From: Ceratodon purpureus
Taxonomy: Eukaryota > Streptophyta > Bryopsida > Pseudoditrichales > Ditrichaceae
Direction: 5' to 3'
Length of the DNA: 64,000 nucleotides
NCBI GenBank assembly: GCA_014871385.1
Contig: CM026425.1
Coordinates: 15,497,990-15,561,989, forward strand
Shown in pieces: positions 41,334-53,500 of this stretch. Each line of letters starts with the position of its first letter. Position 1 is the stretch's first letter. A program made the translations under genes and the position numbers. A model generated the notes under the pieces. That model was not told where the DNA came from. It did no database searches and worked only from the letters and a program-made list of their open reading frames with translations.

Positions 41334-43381
41334 ATGGAGGATTCGATCAAAGGTGTTGAAGCTGCGAAGAAGGACGGATTGAGCCAGACTGATAGATGGG
41401 TCAAGTAATGCCTTCTCCTTCCTTTCCTCGATTGATGTTTTGGTTGATGGGTGTGTTTTGGCGGTTTTAGGGTTAGGCTCACGCTTTGTGTGTTCTGGAA
41501 CAGGGAGCAAGATGTGCTGAAGGAGAGGTTGGTGATGTTCGACGATTTCCCGTGGCGACTGGGCGCCGTGTCATCCGAAGAAGGCAAGGACTCGCTCCCT
41601 GATGGGTCGGGTGGAGTGATAGATGGTAGCGAGCTCCGGTATGTCGGAGGAGTAGATTTGAGCTTTGCGAAGGAGGACAGCTCCTTCGCGTGTGGGGCGT
41701 TGGTGGTCATGGATCTGGAGTCTATGCAAGTAGTGTATGAAGATTTTGACGTTGTGCAGCTGACCATGCCCTACGTTGCTGGATTCCTTGCCTTCCGCGA
41801 GGTCTTACATTGCTTCCCTCTCTTCCGTCGCCGATTTTGGATTCGGGCCCCAATTGTGGTGGCCTACTGTGTTGCACGTCATGTTTTGCGCAATTGTACT
41901 GACTGGATCTCGTCTTGGGGTTACGAATGCAGACTCCAGTGCTTCTTGGCCTTCTTAAGAAAATGGCAGCGAAGGCACCCCTACTTTACCCTCAGGTGCG
42001 CATCATTTCTGGTCTAAAATCCCTCGAAGTATTTTTTTGTAGAGTTTTCATTCCAGTGGTGTGTACTAGGTGGAGAGAAATTTTGAAATTTTCTTACAGT
42101 TGCATGGGTTGCGTATGGGGAGGCAGCTGTTGATGGTGGATGGAAATGGCATCCTGCATCCCAGAGGTGATTCCTTTGCTATTTCTTTATATTTGATTGT
42201 AGTCATCTTTGTGCAGTCGTTGACCACATCTCAGGTTTTATTGAAACGATCATTTGAATGCGATTCCGGCTGATAGTAGAAATCAACAGTTTGAGTGGAC
42301 CTGATTGTAGAGAATATTGGTCGAGATGTTGAGCAGTTTTTTGTGATTGTGGTTGTGTTGATGTAGGTTTTGGACTGGCCAGCCACTTGGGTGTGCTGGC
42401 AGACATTCCTACCATCGGTATCGGGAAAAACGTGAGTTGAGTTTGGGTCTCAAATTCTATCTACCATGTTACAACATTTTTGGCTATCGTTCCTGACGAT
42501 TGCTTTCTGCTCTGTGATGTGGGTGAAAAAGCCAACCACATCTAGACTGTTGATCTGAATTACTTAGAAGTGTCAATGTTACTTGTCTTGCACGTGCAGC
42601 TGCACCACATTGATGGGTTAACGAATCTTGAAGTGAGGCATGTCGTGTCTGAGAGCAACTTGCAAGCTGGTGGAGGAATGCCCCTCGTTGGAAGCACAGG
42701 CCAAGTCTGGGGGATGGTAGGAGCTTCTTCTCATGTACCTATCTTCCATATTTGTACGTTTTGGTGCATATTACGTTTTCAATATCTCCATATTGCGTGG
42801 AGCGTCTTTATGTTTCGATTGTCAAGGAATATGGATGAGGCTTCTCTAGGATGGGTATCGCTTAGTTTTCAATCATGATGTCTACAGTGCATGGCTTGAG
42901 CACATATGTAGCTACACTTCTAACAAGAGCGTACATTGTTTTTAGAAAAAATCGCGGTCCTCGTCAATGATGATTTATGTTATATATGATGACCTCTTTG
43001 ATTGACAGGCTTTCCGAAGCCACGATGGTTGTTCAAAACCAGTGTTTATTTCTGTTGGTCACCGGATATCTTTAGACACGGCTGTGGAGGTTGTTCGTCG
43101 CTGCTGTCTGCATCGAGTTCCTGAGCCTGTGCGGCAGGTTGGTCTTCCATTCTTGGTCAACCTTTTTGACATGAAATGCTTTCCTGTTCGACGTAATCCA
43201 AACTACGAAGACACATTCCCTATCAATGTGTATTAGTTGTGGTCTTCAACTTCTTATGACAAATGTGGTGATAAGAAGCTGCTCACATTTACTGATACTT
43301 TGAACTGGAATTGAGCAGGCGGATTTAAGGTCTCGCGAGCATCTACGGAAATATCCCATATCAATGCCACAGCCGAGTTGA
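41334..43381 (+). CDS. ENDOV: endonuclease V (deoxyinosine/inosine 3' endonuclease)
   Basis: Eight exons join in phase into 290 residues: 41334-41404, 41504-41801, 41933-41995, 42100-42166, 42367-42431, 42600-42716, 43009-43137 and 43319-43381. Family landmarks in order are WVKEQDVLKERL, YVGGVDLSF with metal-binding Asp75, LTMPYVAGFLAFRE with Glu123, LLMVDGNGILHPRGFGLASH with Asp158, TIGIGKN and FISVGHRISLDTA. Endonuclease V cleaves nucleic acid one nucleotide 3' of inosine. The bacterial enzyme acts in DNA repair, and the human enzyme acts on RNA. An in-frame ATG at 41157 would add 59 residues rich in Ser, Arg and hydrophobic residues, possibly an organelle-targeting peptide. I chose 41334 because homology begins near it. 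Confidence 0.9.
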
Positions 43382-44421
43382 CGCAGTGTTACCTGGTTAT
43401 CACGTGTGAAGCTGCGATTTGACTGATGCTTAATTATTCCTGCTCAACGTTTGTCATGCTATCAATGCACTCTACTTGCTGTCTGGTGGAGGTGGCCTTG
43501 GATGACGTGAGTGCCCAAACATGGGAGGGAGCAAGCACACTCTACTAAATTCGTAGAGAAATTGATGGAGCTGGGTTGTGATTAGAATGAAGCTTCAACT
43601 GTTATGCAATGTGTTGTGATGTCGTCTCAAAACTGCTAACCTCAGGATGTGTTGCTTCAATTCTGCAATCTATTGATCAATGCTTTACTGTGTAGGCTGA
43701 TTTTTTCTACTGTTGTTCTTGGGGCTTAGAACAACTAGACAATCTGTTCACGAGTATCTCCAAATGTGTGAGAGACTGTAAATTTGCATTTGTGGCCACT
43801 TATGAAGCCAACAGTGACCCTTTGTGAATGAGTGTCTATGGAATAAATTAGTGTCCTCACTGAAAGCAACATTTTCAATTGTTCAATTGTGTTCACGGAG
43901 TTAACATTCTCCTCCAGGTGGTACATGTAAAATTTGGGAATGTGCATCCTGCGTTTCAAAACACGTCCGAAAGGCAGCGTCCCTTTTGAAGTCAATTTTT
44001 ATTATAAAAAAATATATATGATACACATGAAAGTCTCTTAGAGTCTAAAGAATCCTACTTTTGTGAATCACTTCAACATGAGATGAAGCATAGAAAATTT
44101 TCATATTTTCTTTATCTATAAATTTCATGATTGCATAGAGTTAACAAACTATGGATTTTTATAATATTTCTCAGAAAGATTTTCCACTTTGTGCTAGTCA
44201 AATGACAAATATTTTGTAGCTGGCATCATACCAGTTTAAACATATTTGAACCCAACTAAGCTACATCAAAACCTCAAAAACACAACTTTGCTCTCAAGCA
44301 TAGCAACAAGTTAGATATTAAGGACTAGCTTGGGTGTGATTCAATTGTAAATCACGAACATTCAATGTTGTCCATTGACCTTCTTATAGGTGGCCCTAGT
44401 GCATGGGCTAGCTTGTTAGCA
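43382..44421. other. 3' region of ENDOV and intergenic sequence
   Basis: Only a short minus-strand frame at 43735-43995 is present, without recognisable similarity. The sequence becomes AT-rich toward the TTAA element at 44426. Confidence 0.4.
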
Positions 44422-45432
44422 TTAACCCTCAAATGCCTGAGCCTCTGACCACGGAAATAGACTTTGACTTTGGATAAGCTGTTTTTCCACTGTAAATAAT
44501 GTAAAATATGGGTTTTTAATTTTTCTTAGATAGATATACATGTAAACTACAAGCAATAATTTTTTCAAAATTAATGATTTCATTTTGTAATTAATATAAA
44601 TTTTCAAATGAAAATAAAATAAGAAAACTCATATCAAATATGGATTATACCAAAAAATTACAAAATATTTACCATAGATGCATATGACAACCAAAAACCT
44701 TATACTCCCTCCATCTCATGGTTTGCTAAAAACAGCAGATTTAAGGGCAGTTTTAAATTTAAAATTAAGTTGATCAAATTTAGAAATAAGTTGCCAAATT
44801 TAAAAACAGTGGCCAAATTTAAAATCAAGTTGGCCAAATTTAATAATAATTCTTCCAAATTTAGAAACCTTTTTTTTTTTGAGACGGATTTTTTACCAAA
44901 CCATGTTCTTTTAGTGAGACGGAGGGAGTACTAGTTACTGTGCTCGAAAATTATGTTTTAATCCAAAAATATAATGCAAAAACCTAAAACCGTGGAAAAT
45001 CAAGAATTTGCCACGGTTATACCTCTTCATCTTATACGAGCTATAAATCACTCGATTTTAGGTATTTTTCAAAATTTCACATTGGACTCGAAAGTAGATT
45101 TGTAAAGCTACATTTCATTAGTTTACCTCAAATGCAAAAAAAGTCATCCTGATAGTCAAAATTGTGTTTCAGGAATACACACAATTCTGACTATCAAAAT
45201 TCTGTTTTAGGAATATTTGAATACACACACGGTATTGATCTTTTTGACTTTAAAGAGGCACCTAAATTCATGAAATCATCAATTTGAGAATTCATTAATG
45301 AGGTTAGATAGATCTCCTACAACTTTACAACATGAAAAAAAATGGATGAAAAATTGTTATTTGGATGACAGTTATGAAATTTGGAAAAATGAGATCGACG
45401 AGTTTTTGGTCGTTTAGGCGTTTAGGGGTTAA
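44422..45432. mobile_element. TTAA-flanked non-autonomous piggyBac-like element, copy 1
   Basis: TTAA at 44422-44425 and 45429-45432 flanks a 1003-bp element. It starts CCCTCAAATGCCTGAGCC and ends GGCGTTTAGGGG (reverse complement CCCCTAAACGCC). These ends share the CCCCTAAATGC pattern of the large piggyBac element. An internal palindrome, ACCGTGG to CCACGGT near 44990-45018, is also present in copy 2. The element carries an inserted Stowaway-like MITE (44705-44928). It has no coding capacity. Confidence 0.8.
44703..44930. mobile_element. Stowaway-like MITE with TA duplication, nested in the TTAA element
   Basis: TA at 44703-44704 and 44929-44930 flanks ends CTCCCTCCATCTCA and TGAGACGGAGGGAG. 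The left arm has lost about a dozen bases relative to the right arm and to the copy at 36699. The interior carries the same AAGTTGCCAAATTT-like array. Copy 2 of the host TTAA element lacks it, which shows it inserted later. Confidence 0.85.
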
Positions 45433-45730
45433 AGTTGATTGTCCTAAAACCAACCACTTAAGCAGTTTAGGGTATTTTGAGCAGTGGTAAATTGAGGAAA
45501 AAAAATACGAGAGGATTCAAAACAGGATTTCAGAAGAATTGGATAAAAATGTACCAAGAATATCCATTTCTCAATTTTCTACAGAACTCCAAAGTGCAAC
45601 AAAGTAACTTGTGATCCAAAACCAATCACATGCTATAATATACAAATGAGGTTCATTCATTTTTTCACAATGTAGAAATCAGGCCTAATCGGTTTTGGAT
45701 CAGTGGTTGGTATTACGCTAGTCAACCATA
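45430..45730. mobile_element. MITE, TAAGGT family, copy B
   Basis: The left end TAAAGTTGATTGTCC with AAAACCAACCACTTAAGC matches the left end of the copy at 21801. The right end (AGTGGTTGG, then GTCAACCATA) is its inverted counterpart. It abuts the TTAA element directly, so one inserted at or in the edge of the other. It has no coding capacity. Confidence 0.65.
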
Positions 45731-45913
45731 GGCCAAGACATATCAAAGACTTGCATGGACAACCATAATGTAAAGCTCCAAAGGCTAAGACATACAAGCC
45801 AAATATTTGAAATTTATTTATTGTAGATTGAAAAGAAAACAGAAAACTTTGAAAAAATTTGAAGAAGGTACAAACCGTGATGAAGAAAGTGTGGAAAATA
45901 ATTTAGCTTATCA

Positions 45914-46027
45914 GTCACAATCCTACAAGCCTTTTCATTGTTGGTCCAAAATAAGTTGAATTTCAATTATCATTATTGAGATTCGGCTTATTTTGGACCA
46001 ACATGACAAGGCTTGTAGGATTGTGAC
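45914..46027. repeat. long near-perfect hairpin, arms about 47-50 bp
   Basis: The left arm starts GTCACAATCCTACAAGCC at 45914 and the right arm ends GGCTTGTAGGATTGTGAC at 46027. The arms also share GTTGGTCCAAAATAAG and its complement, with only a handful of mismatches and one bulge. The loop is about 15-25 bases. It could be a microRNA-type precursor or a very small foldback transposon. It is not part of any gene found here. Confidence 0.75.
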
Positions 46028-46376
46028 AAACCTTTAATCTCTAACAAACAATTGTTCACATTTGGGCTTTTTTAGAATTTGGGCATGCACATGTGAATTC
46101 AATTTTTAATTGTGATTTTGTGAATTTTTTACTAGAATGACGTTGTTTTGAGAGCTTTGTGTGGATAATTTTCATTTTTTTTTCCATATGTTGCGATGAG
46201 AAGTTATAGCAGCTTAGCAAAATCCATTATCCAATGAAATTGAAGTTGGGCATTTGAGTACTTTTTAGGTGGATAGTTAGCTTAGTAGAAGGGGATAGAG
46301 GGTAGAGCTAGTTTTCAAGGAAAAGAAAGGGTGGGTTGGGTGGGAGGTGCATCGTTGCCAGCAAGGCATGACCTAC

Positions 46377-46791
46377 AATAAGGTAGGAATACCATAAACC
46401 GTTATCACCTACAAAGCGTGCAGTAGAGTCACAGTGAAACAGAAACATGGTGGTCTGAAAACAGAGAAGTTCTGCATGAGCAACCAAGTTTTGATGGACC
46501 AATGAGGTATTGCCACATAATGTTAATTGTGGTTTTTTTACGTCCACTTTTCCATAATGTTACTTAACATTTTTGGTTCAGGAAGAGTCTGGTATATAAG
46601 AAGGGTGTTTGATGAACTTCCCACTTTGAGAAATTCTAGAGAATTATTTACTGGGAATAAAAATACAAAACAAGCTGCATTCTTCATCATTTCTTCTTCT
46701 TCATCTCAAAAAAAAATTCACATAATTTCTAACTCCATTCCTTCTCGTCGAATCACCTTATTTTCACCGTTTCTGGTATTCCTACCTTAGT
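46377..46791. mobile_element. MITE with TAAGGT ends, copy C
   Basis: TAAGGTAGGAATACC starts near 46378 and GGTATTCCTACCTTA ends at 46791, followed inward by an imperfect AAACCGTT match. The length is about 414 bases. Open frames inside (46527-46790) show no recognisable protein. The outer TA may be the target duplication. Confidence 0.55.
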
Positions 46792-46955
46792 GCAGAGAAT
46801 TGAGTGAATGAGGTCGGGGACCTCGTCGCGCAATGGCCAAGTACGAGCCATATGGATATTTGCGGCTAGACTCTGTCAGAGTTGCACCAATCAACTGTAG
46901 TTTGGATGGGCAAACTCTCCAAAGGCACCTTGATCTCGGGCTTTTGCTCACTAAG

Positions 46956-46994
<39 letters not shown>

Positions 46995-47860
46995 ACTAAA
47001 AACGCTGGAAGTACTTGGAGTTTTGTCTTTAAGGCCTCTATTCCTTGCCCGCCCTATATACATAACCAATTTCTGTTTTTCGCCAGAAATTTTTTTATTT
47101 TCATTTTATTTTTTATTTTTTTGGAATAAATTGAGTATTATACATTTAATCATGTAATCACAGTTTGGATTTTGAAATATTTGGTTTATTGAATAAGCCA
47201 CACTTTGACCTGTACATCATTGCAAGATATTTCCAAGAGTGTTATGGTCATCTAGTACATAAAATTTTTGGTATACATGTTATTGAGAATGTCTACTATC
47301 TAAATATTGAAAACCTATAGATTCATTAATGCAAAATTTTTAGTATAGAAGTAGTAAAACTTTGAAAAAACCTTATGGGCTATACCAAAATAAATCAAGA
47401 TATGAACATTAAATGCTATTTTTTCTTAATCTGTGTTGTCAACGATGTTACAAAAATTATAGCAAGTTCTTACAAACATTTCTTTCAAGATTTAACGGTG
47501 GAAGTCTAGAAATATATAAATAAATTCTAAAATTTATCCTATGCATTCAAAATCACAGCTTTATACAGTTTTTATCAAGAAACTATCAAGAAATTTTAGT
47601 GTATAATAGCTAAAGAGCCTTATCTTCTTGTACATATTTTATTATTAAATTTCACAACCCTTTTAAGAAAAGTTTGGGTCGTACAAAAAAGGATGACCAA
47701 GTTGTGTTTCACATGTCGTCACCTTGACGCAAAAACTTCCAAAAAATGTTGCCATATTGTACGCTCCTTTAGAGGCAAAGGCCTTTGAACTTTGGCCTCT
47801 TAGTGTAAAAGTGGAGAGGACAGCCTATGGACTTTTGAGGGTATAGAATTTTTATATTCA
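46792..47860. other. intergenic, with 37-base poly-C run
   Basis: Frames across the poly-C run (46833-47157) merely encode poly-proline or poly-glycine and are not credible genes. The rest is AT-rich with no recognised feature. Confidence 0.5.
46956..46992. repeat. uninterrupted poly-C tract, 37 bases
   Basis: Thirty-seven consecutive C on the plus strand, in an otherwise mixed-composition stretch. Long C/G homopolymers are rare in plant nuclear DNA, are prone to length errors in sequencing and assembly, and could form G-quadruplex or i-motif structures. Confidence 0.95.
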
Positions 47861-47861
47861 C

Positions 47862-48043
47862 CTATGCTGCATTGCCTACCCAACTTGTTCCTTGCCGGAT
47901 CACTGCACAGAGCCATGGCCCATCCCTACCAGATTCCCTTCTCCAAAACATGGTCCAAGTCAGACTGGATCCCCCAAAGTCCTTGCAAGCCCTCACATGC
48001 CATGGCCTCGAGCTAACAAGTTGTCCATTGGCAGGGTCCACCT
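47862..48043 (-). pseudogene. orphan exon-like fragment
   Basis: On the minus strand a CTTCTTGCAG acceptor-like site at about 48044 is followed by an open stretch with protein-like composition (VDPANGQLVSSRPWHVRAC and onward, Trp/Arg-rich). It stops near 47862. No neighbouring exons were found on either side. I do not recognise the protein. It is probably a gene fragment carried or left by a transposon. Confidence 0.3.
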
Positions 48044-48099
48044 GCAAGAAGATCAATGAATGACATCTTGTGAGGGTGATCCAGAGTTGAATCACTCTA

Positions 48100-50573
48100 A
48101 TTTGAGGCTAACTAGTGAAGATGGCTTATAGACAAAGCCATTCCATTGCATACGTGTAACATTTTAGCATTACTCAATGTATCTAGTAGTTTGCAAACCT
48201 CCAAATTTGGAGGACTGACTACAAGAAAGCGGTAGATCTCCCATGGATGTTATTCATAGGATCTCAAAAATTATTATAAAATTCTATGCTTTGTTAGCAT
48301 TGTGTACATGTGAGATTTATGGAAAGAGGGCAGTGATAAGTGACTTTTTATGCTTTATTTAATGTTTGAATGATTCTTAAAAAGCTTGTAAGATTTTATT
48401 TCCAAAAAGCCCTTAAAATAAAAATAAATTGAACAATTAAAAAAGTAACAAAATCACCATTATTAAAGTATCACATCCCAATCCATCATAAAAAAACTCA
48501 TCCATAAACTATCAATATTCTTTTTTGTTTAAAAAAAATAATAAAAAAATTAAGTTTTCCAAAATTGTAAAAACTTATTGCTGATAGCAATCATAGATCT
48601 CACAATAAGGATGTAATCTAAAACTCATGACCTACAACTTCATTTTGATCATCAATTTCTAATTTTTCCTTCCACTTAAATTTTATAATGTATACTTACA
48701 ATTATACAAACATGGTCCATGGAGAAGACAAGATCCTTGAGGGGTAAAGTACTGTCTCACTGGTGTCGTTACATTTGTACGTTATTGTGTGTAGCCAAGC
48801 ATTGCAGAAAATCTTATTACCTTTCAAGTGCCCTGAAATTGAGAACTTAGATAGTGTTATTGCAGGGACCATCGTTGGAGCTTTGGGATAACAGATCTGG
48901 CATCACTCGCCATGGAGTTGGAAAACTGTGATTTAAGTTACAGCACTTTGTTAATTGGGTCCTCTTGCATGGCTTGCGAACGGATGGAAGTTTGTCTGAT
49001 TGATTGCTTGTGCAATCTAGAGCATGTAACAGTGGCCTCTGAATACTGTACTGTGTGCGCTTTGGATAGGATTGTCTGCAAAGTTATAACCACTGTGCGA
49101 TGAGTCACCGGAGGTGGATGAGTCCAAGTCAAGATACGTTTCCCTTAACTTGGGTTAAGTATCAACAGTGACCGCGGCGATTCTTTGAGGTTCAACGGTT
49201 CAACGCGTTTCTAGCTCACCACACTGGACTCTGGAACACTATGCTCAGATCCATCCTTGATCGAAGAATCACCATCTGCCTGGCTGCGAGGATTCACAAA
49301 AGCTGAGTAGTTGAGGGTGCACAGGCAGTGAAGCACGAAACTCGAGAGCCAGGATCTGTCGCTCTGTTGAAGTCCAGTTGCATAGAGAGCTAGCTTGTCG
49401 TTTAACAAGCCTACGGAAGAGCCGGAGTTGCCTGAGGAATGGACTTTGACGAGGGGTAGGGGGTGGTGGTAAAAACTAGGTATGCTCACACCTCTTTCGT
49501 ACGATCGATTCTAGTTTTCAGTGTATGTGATGATGACCGATTAGTTTCGGTTTTCATTTCTACACCTTTGGTGTCCACTTGTGTTGTCACGGTCACGAGG
49601 TGGCTCCTAATTAGGTGTGGTGTTCTGGCTTAGGAAGATTTTGGATATTGGACATTAATTACCAGTATCGCTTTGTTGACAGCGCGTCAGCGACCAACTG
49701 TGTTTCAAATGAAGTTTCGTTAAGTTCACACTTTAGTGTAATACTTGTTTGCAAGTTTGTTTAAATCGTACCTCGTTGATATTTTCTGGAAGAGCTGTCG
49801 ATTTTCATTCGGGAGGAGGGATGTCTGAAGAATCGAGTTTCTATTGAGAGAATTTCCTTGAAAGTCAGTTACAGATTCCGTATCGAAGTCATTTTGTTAG
49901 GAACTGGCAGAGTGTGCTGCACATTCACGAGTATAATTGCAGAGTTTTAGTATCTTCTTTCTTCGCAAGTGAAGTCCATCTGGGAACTAGGGGCACTTGC
50001 GGTACCAGATCTACTGTTGGTAACCGAGAGATAGTGTAAAATGCAACGGAGTACACCAAATCTGCATCTTCAAGTGGCTACCACTTAAAACTGTTTCTGA
50101 ATCAGAGATGTTACACTGCATTTAATCCATGTGGAAGCTGGTGCTTTTACTGTTCTCAACGGGAAGGACTTGGGCTACGCAGTTAGTTATAGCGGACACC
50201 ATAACCATCTGCCATGGTGCAAGTCTCTGCATTTGACCTTGCCGTCTTTGTAATTTTGGTGCTATATCAAATCGTCGAGATACCAGTCGTAGTTTACTTC
50301 GTGAAATTGGCTACAGGTACCATAATGGATGGATGTTGCACACACAGTGAGACTTATGCATCAGCAGCTTAGTTAATTTTTATACCATCTTGACCTTTTA
50401 GACATGTACCAATTCTTGAAATGCTAGATCGCGGCACTGGTTATGGCACCTCGAGTCTTGTGTTTCGAATTTAAAGGCTACTATATTTTTTCTGATTCGA
50501 GATCTCTTGTATGCACAGAGCCTATGGTAACAGATGCTGAGCGTCTGAAGTGACGTGTCGGAGCATTACAATA
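48100..50573. other. intergenic and long leader of the kinase-DC1 gene
   Basis: Short frames at 48912-49103 (+) and 49211-49489 (-) have no recognisable features. Composition rises in GC from about 48890 and again before 50574, so the promoter and an untranslated leader of the downstream gene probably lie here. Confidence 0.35.
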
Positions 50574-53500
50574 ATGGCTGTACACGGTTTCATGCAAAAG
50601 TTGGAGCATTTAGTTGCGCCGAAGCCGCAACCACCAGGATTCTTGGATCTCTGTGAAGAACACGTGATCTGCATAGAGAATCTTGTGAACGGTGGAAATT
50701 TGCTCAACCAGAACCAGTGCCGCGATCTAGCATTGAAGCTTACTATAACTACTGGCAATATTCGAAAGCTTGTTGAACACTGCGGAGGATCCGCTGACCT
50801 ATTCAGACCCCTTTTGGAAAATTTGTATCTATGTCTGGAGAAGGCAAAGCTGCTCGTGGGAAACTGTGGGGAGCAGCAGTGGTGGAAAGCAGCAGTGTTT
50901 CAGAGCCAAAATCAGAATGCTTTTTACGGGATCGTGTTGGAAGTAAGTTTGTGTTACAACGTCATTTATGAGCTCGCCAAGAGCAAGAGTAAACACTGGA
51001 GTTCTGATGCTCCAGATGATCTTCGGCAGCCAGATCAGTCAGTGTTTGTGCGTGCAATTGCCAGCGATGTTCAGGAAGATCAACAAAACCTTCAACAGAG
51101 GCTTGAGGACCTTGCCAATGACCCCAGTAGCATCACACAGGCGGGTCTTCCCCTGTCCGAGGACGTAGCTCTGAAGGCGCAGTGCCTTGCAAAGTACTTG
51201 CTGTCGAAGACGCAATGCACATCTGAACAATCTCTGGTCACTGCTTTGGATAAGTGCAGTGGAATCATGTGGCAGAAGGCTACTGAACCACCAGGGACAT
51301 GGGGAAACTCTGACTATCTTGGAGGTGGAATAACTGAAGGTGGTGTTTGTAAGACAGAATGGCTGGGTGTACCATGTGCAAGGAAAGAATACCATGCAAA
51401 AGCATATGAGGTTCTCTTCTTGAAGGAAGCGGGCATATTGGCACATCTCAAGCATCCAAGTATAATCGATTTTATCTGCTGCAGCAATGGTGAGGAGAAG
51501 AGGGATCGTTTCATTGCCATGGAGCTCATGGAAAAGAGTCTCTTGGATATAATCGAGAAGCAAAAGGATGTGTATTTTCCACTCCCTGTGGTTTTTGATG
51601 TAGTCGTGCAGATAGCACATGGGATGTGTTACTTACACGACCAAGGTGTTGCACATCGTGACCTCAAACCACAAAATGTGGTTGTAAAGAGGCTGACCTC
51701 ACCTTCTCTCAAGGATTATTTCTGTGTCAAGTTGGTTGATTTTGGGGCATCAAAGGTAAAACTGGAAGTCTCCAAGTCCAATACTATGACTGCACGAGGG
51801 ATTGGCACCACCCTGTATAGAGCTCCAGAGATTCATCCAAGTGCCAACTCAGGTCGAATAGGACGAGCAGTCTGGTTCAAGGCGGACGTTTTTAGCTTCG
51901 CCATGACATGTGTTCACCTTTTGTGTCTGAAGGCACCTTTCAAAGACATCGAGGGAATTTCAAGTGCTGAATTATATAATGAGCTTATGAATGGAAGGCG
52001 ACCAATTATGAATTCTAAGTACTATCCAAAAGAGTTGATTGTACTTTTGAAGGAATGTTGGAATACCATTCCTCAGAGAAGACCTTCTTTTCTGCAGATC
52101 AGTATAAGGTTAGAAGCCTTGAGAGACAATTTTTTGAGAGGTTTTCTCTCAAAGAGTGTTATGCTTGGATCGAGTTTGGACTTCATCAGATCAAAGATGG
52201 AGGAACAGTCCGCTTTCTACAAGACTCTTCTAAAAGTGGCACTTGACAACCTCAACGAAGAGGTGGGCGTAAATCTTTTGATATATAAGTACTTCATGTT
52301 TTGCAATAGCTCTCTATTTTCTATGAATGACATAATTTTTGGTTTTCAGATTCGCTCTAAAAGTGTATTTAGTAGGTCATATACAATTATATGTTATCAG
52401 CTAGTAACATAAGTTTTTGACACATTCCACATTTCTCAAATTTGAGAAAGATAAATGAAAAAATGTTGTATATATATACAATGTGACTATTGACCTTGTG
52501 TGTTGTGGTCATTTTGAAATTAGGATGAGAGCGACAAAAATGACAATGTGTCAATCTTACCATGTATTTGTGGATGTGCTCTTGAAGTATTCCAGCAACC
52601 GCCATCCTACTATATTGGAGGTACATACACATGCAACATATGTAGACAGGGTATTGATGGAGAATTTTATCATTGTGCCACTTGCCAGTTTGATGCGCAT
52701 CCACATTGTGTAGAGATCAAGAAGAAGGCAAATGTTTTCTTTCACGATCACACTCTTCATCTTCTTGTCCAAAACTTTTACATCAACGATCCGCAAGCAG
52801 TATGCCACTTTTGTGAAGAATCAATGCAAGAAAGCGAATGGGTCTACAGATGTGAACAATGTGATTTTGATGTCCATGCACAATGTACCAAGTTTCCAAG
52901 AGAAGTGATAGATGTAGGCCGATTCCATCCACACCTGATTACTTTGATACCATGTCCACCCAACAAAAGCATGTCATGTACATGTTGCAGCAGCAAAGTG
53001 AAAGAACACACGAGGCGCTATACTTGTCAACTACAATCATGTGGATTCAATCTTCATACGCAGTGCATCCTTATTTCATGGGATCCACTTTGTATTTTCG
53101 ACATCTCTCATCGACTATCTCTTGTCAAGGCGCAAAGGAGCTTTTATTGTGCCAAATGTGGAGCACGAGGGCTTTCGTGGTTTTATCATTGTAAACACTG
53201 CGAGGTGGACATACATATTGATTGTGTATACCCCATGGGTAACAAACAAGAGGAATATGATAGAGCTTATCAGCAATTTATGATGGACATTGGGAGCATG
53301 GACAATCCCACGAGATTGAATGTGATTTTGGAGCTTTTGGACAAGCTCCCGAATTACGATGCCCTAAATAGGAGCTCGTCCTTGACGTCAGGACCACTTC
53401 CAGGTATTTGAGGATGGTGACAAAATTGAAAACGAAGAAAACATGATGACTTTGATGCATTTTACGAAACTGAGTTTAACTAGCTTCTCCTTTAATCTTG

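Noticed and set aside
46833..47157. Poly-proline protein genes around 46.9 kb
   Set aside because: They exist only because the poly-C run is open in all frames; no splice or family support.
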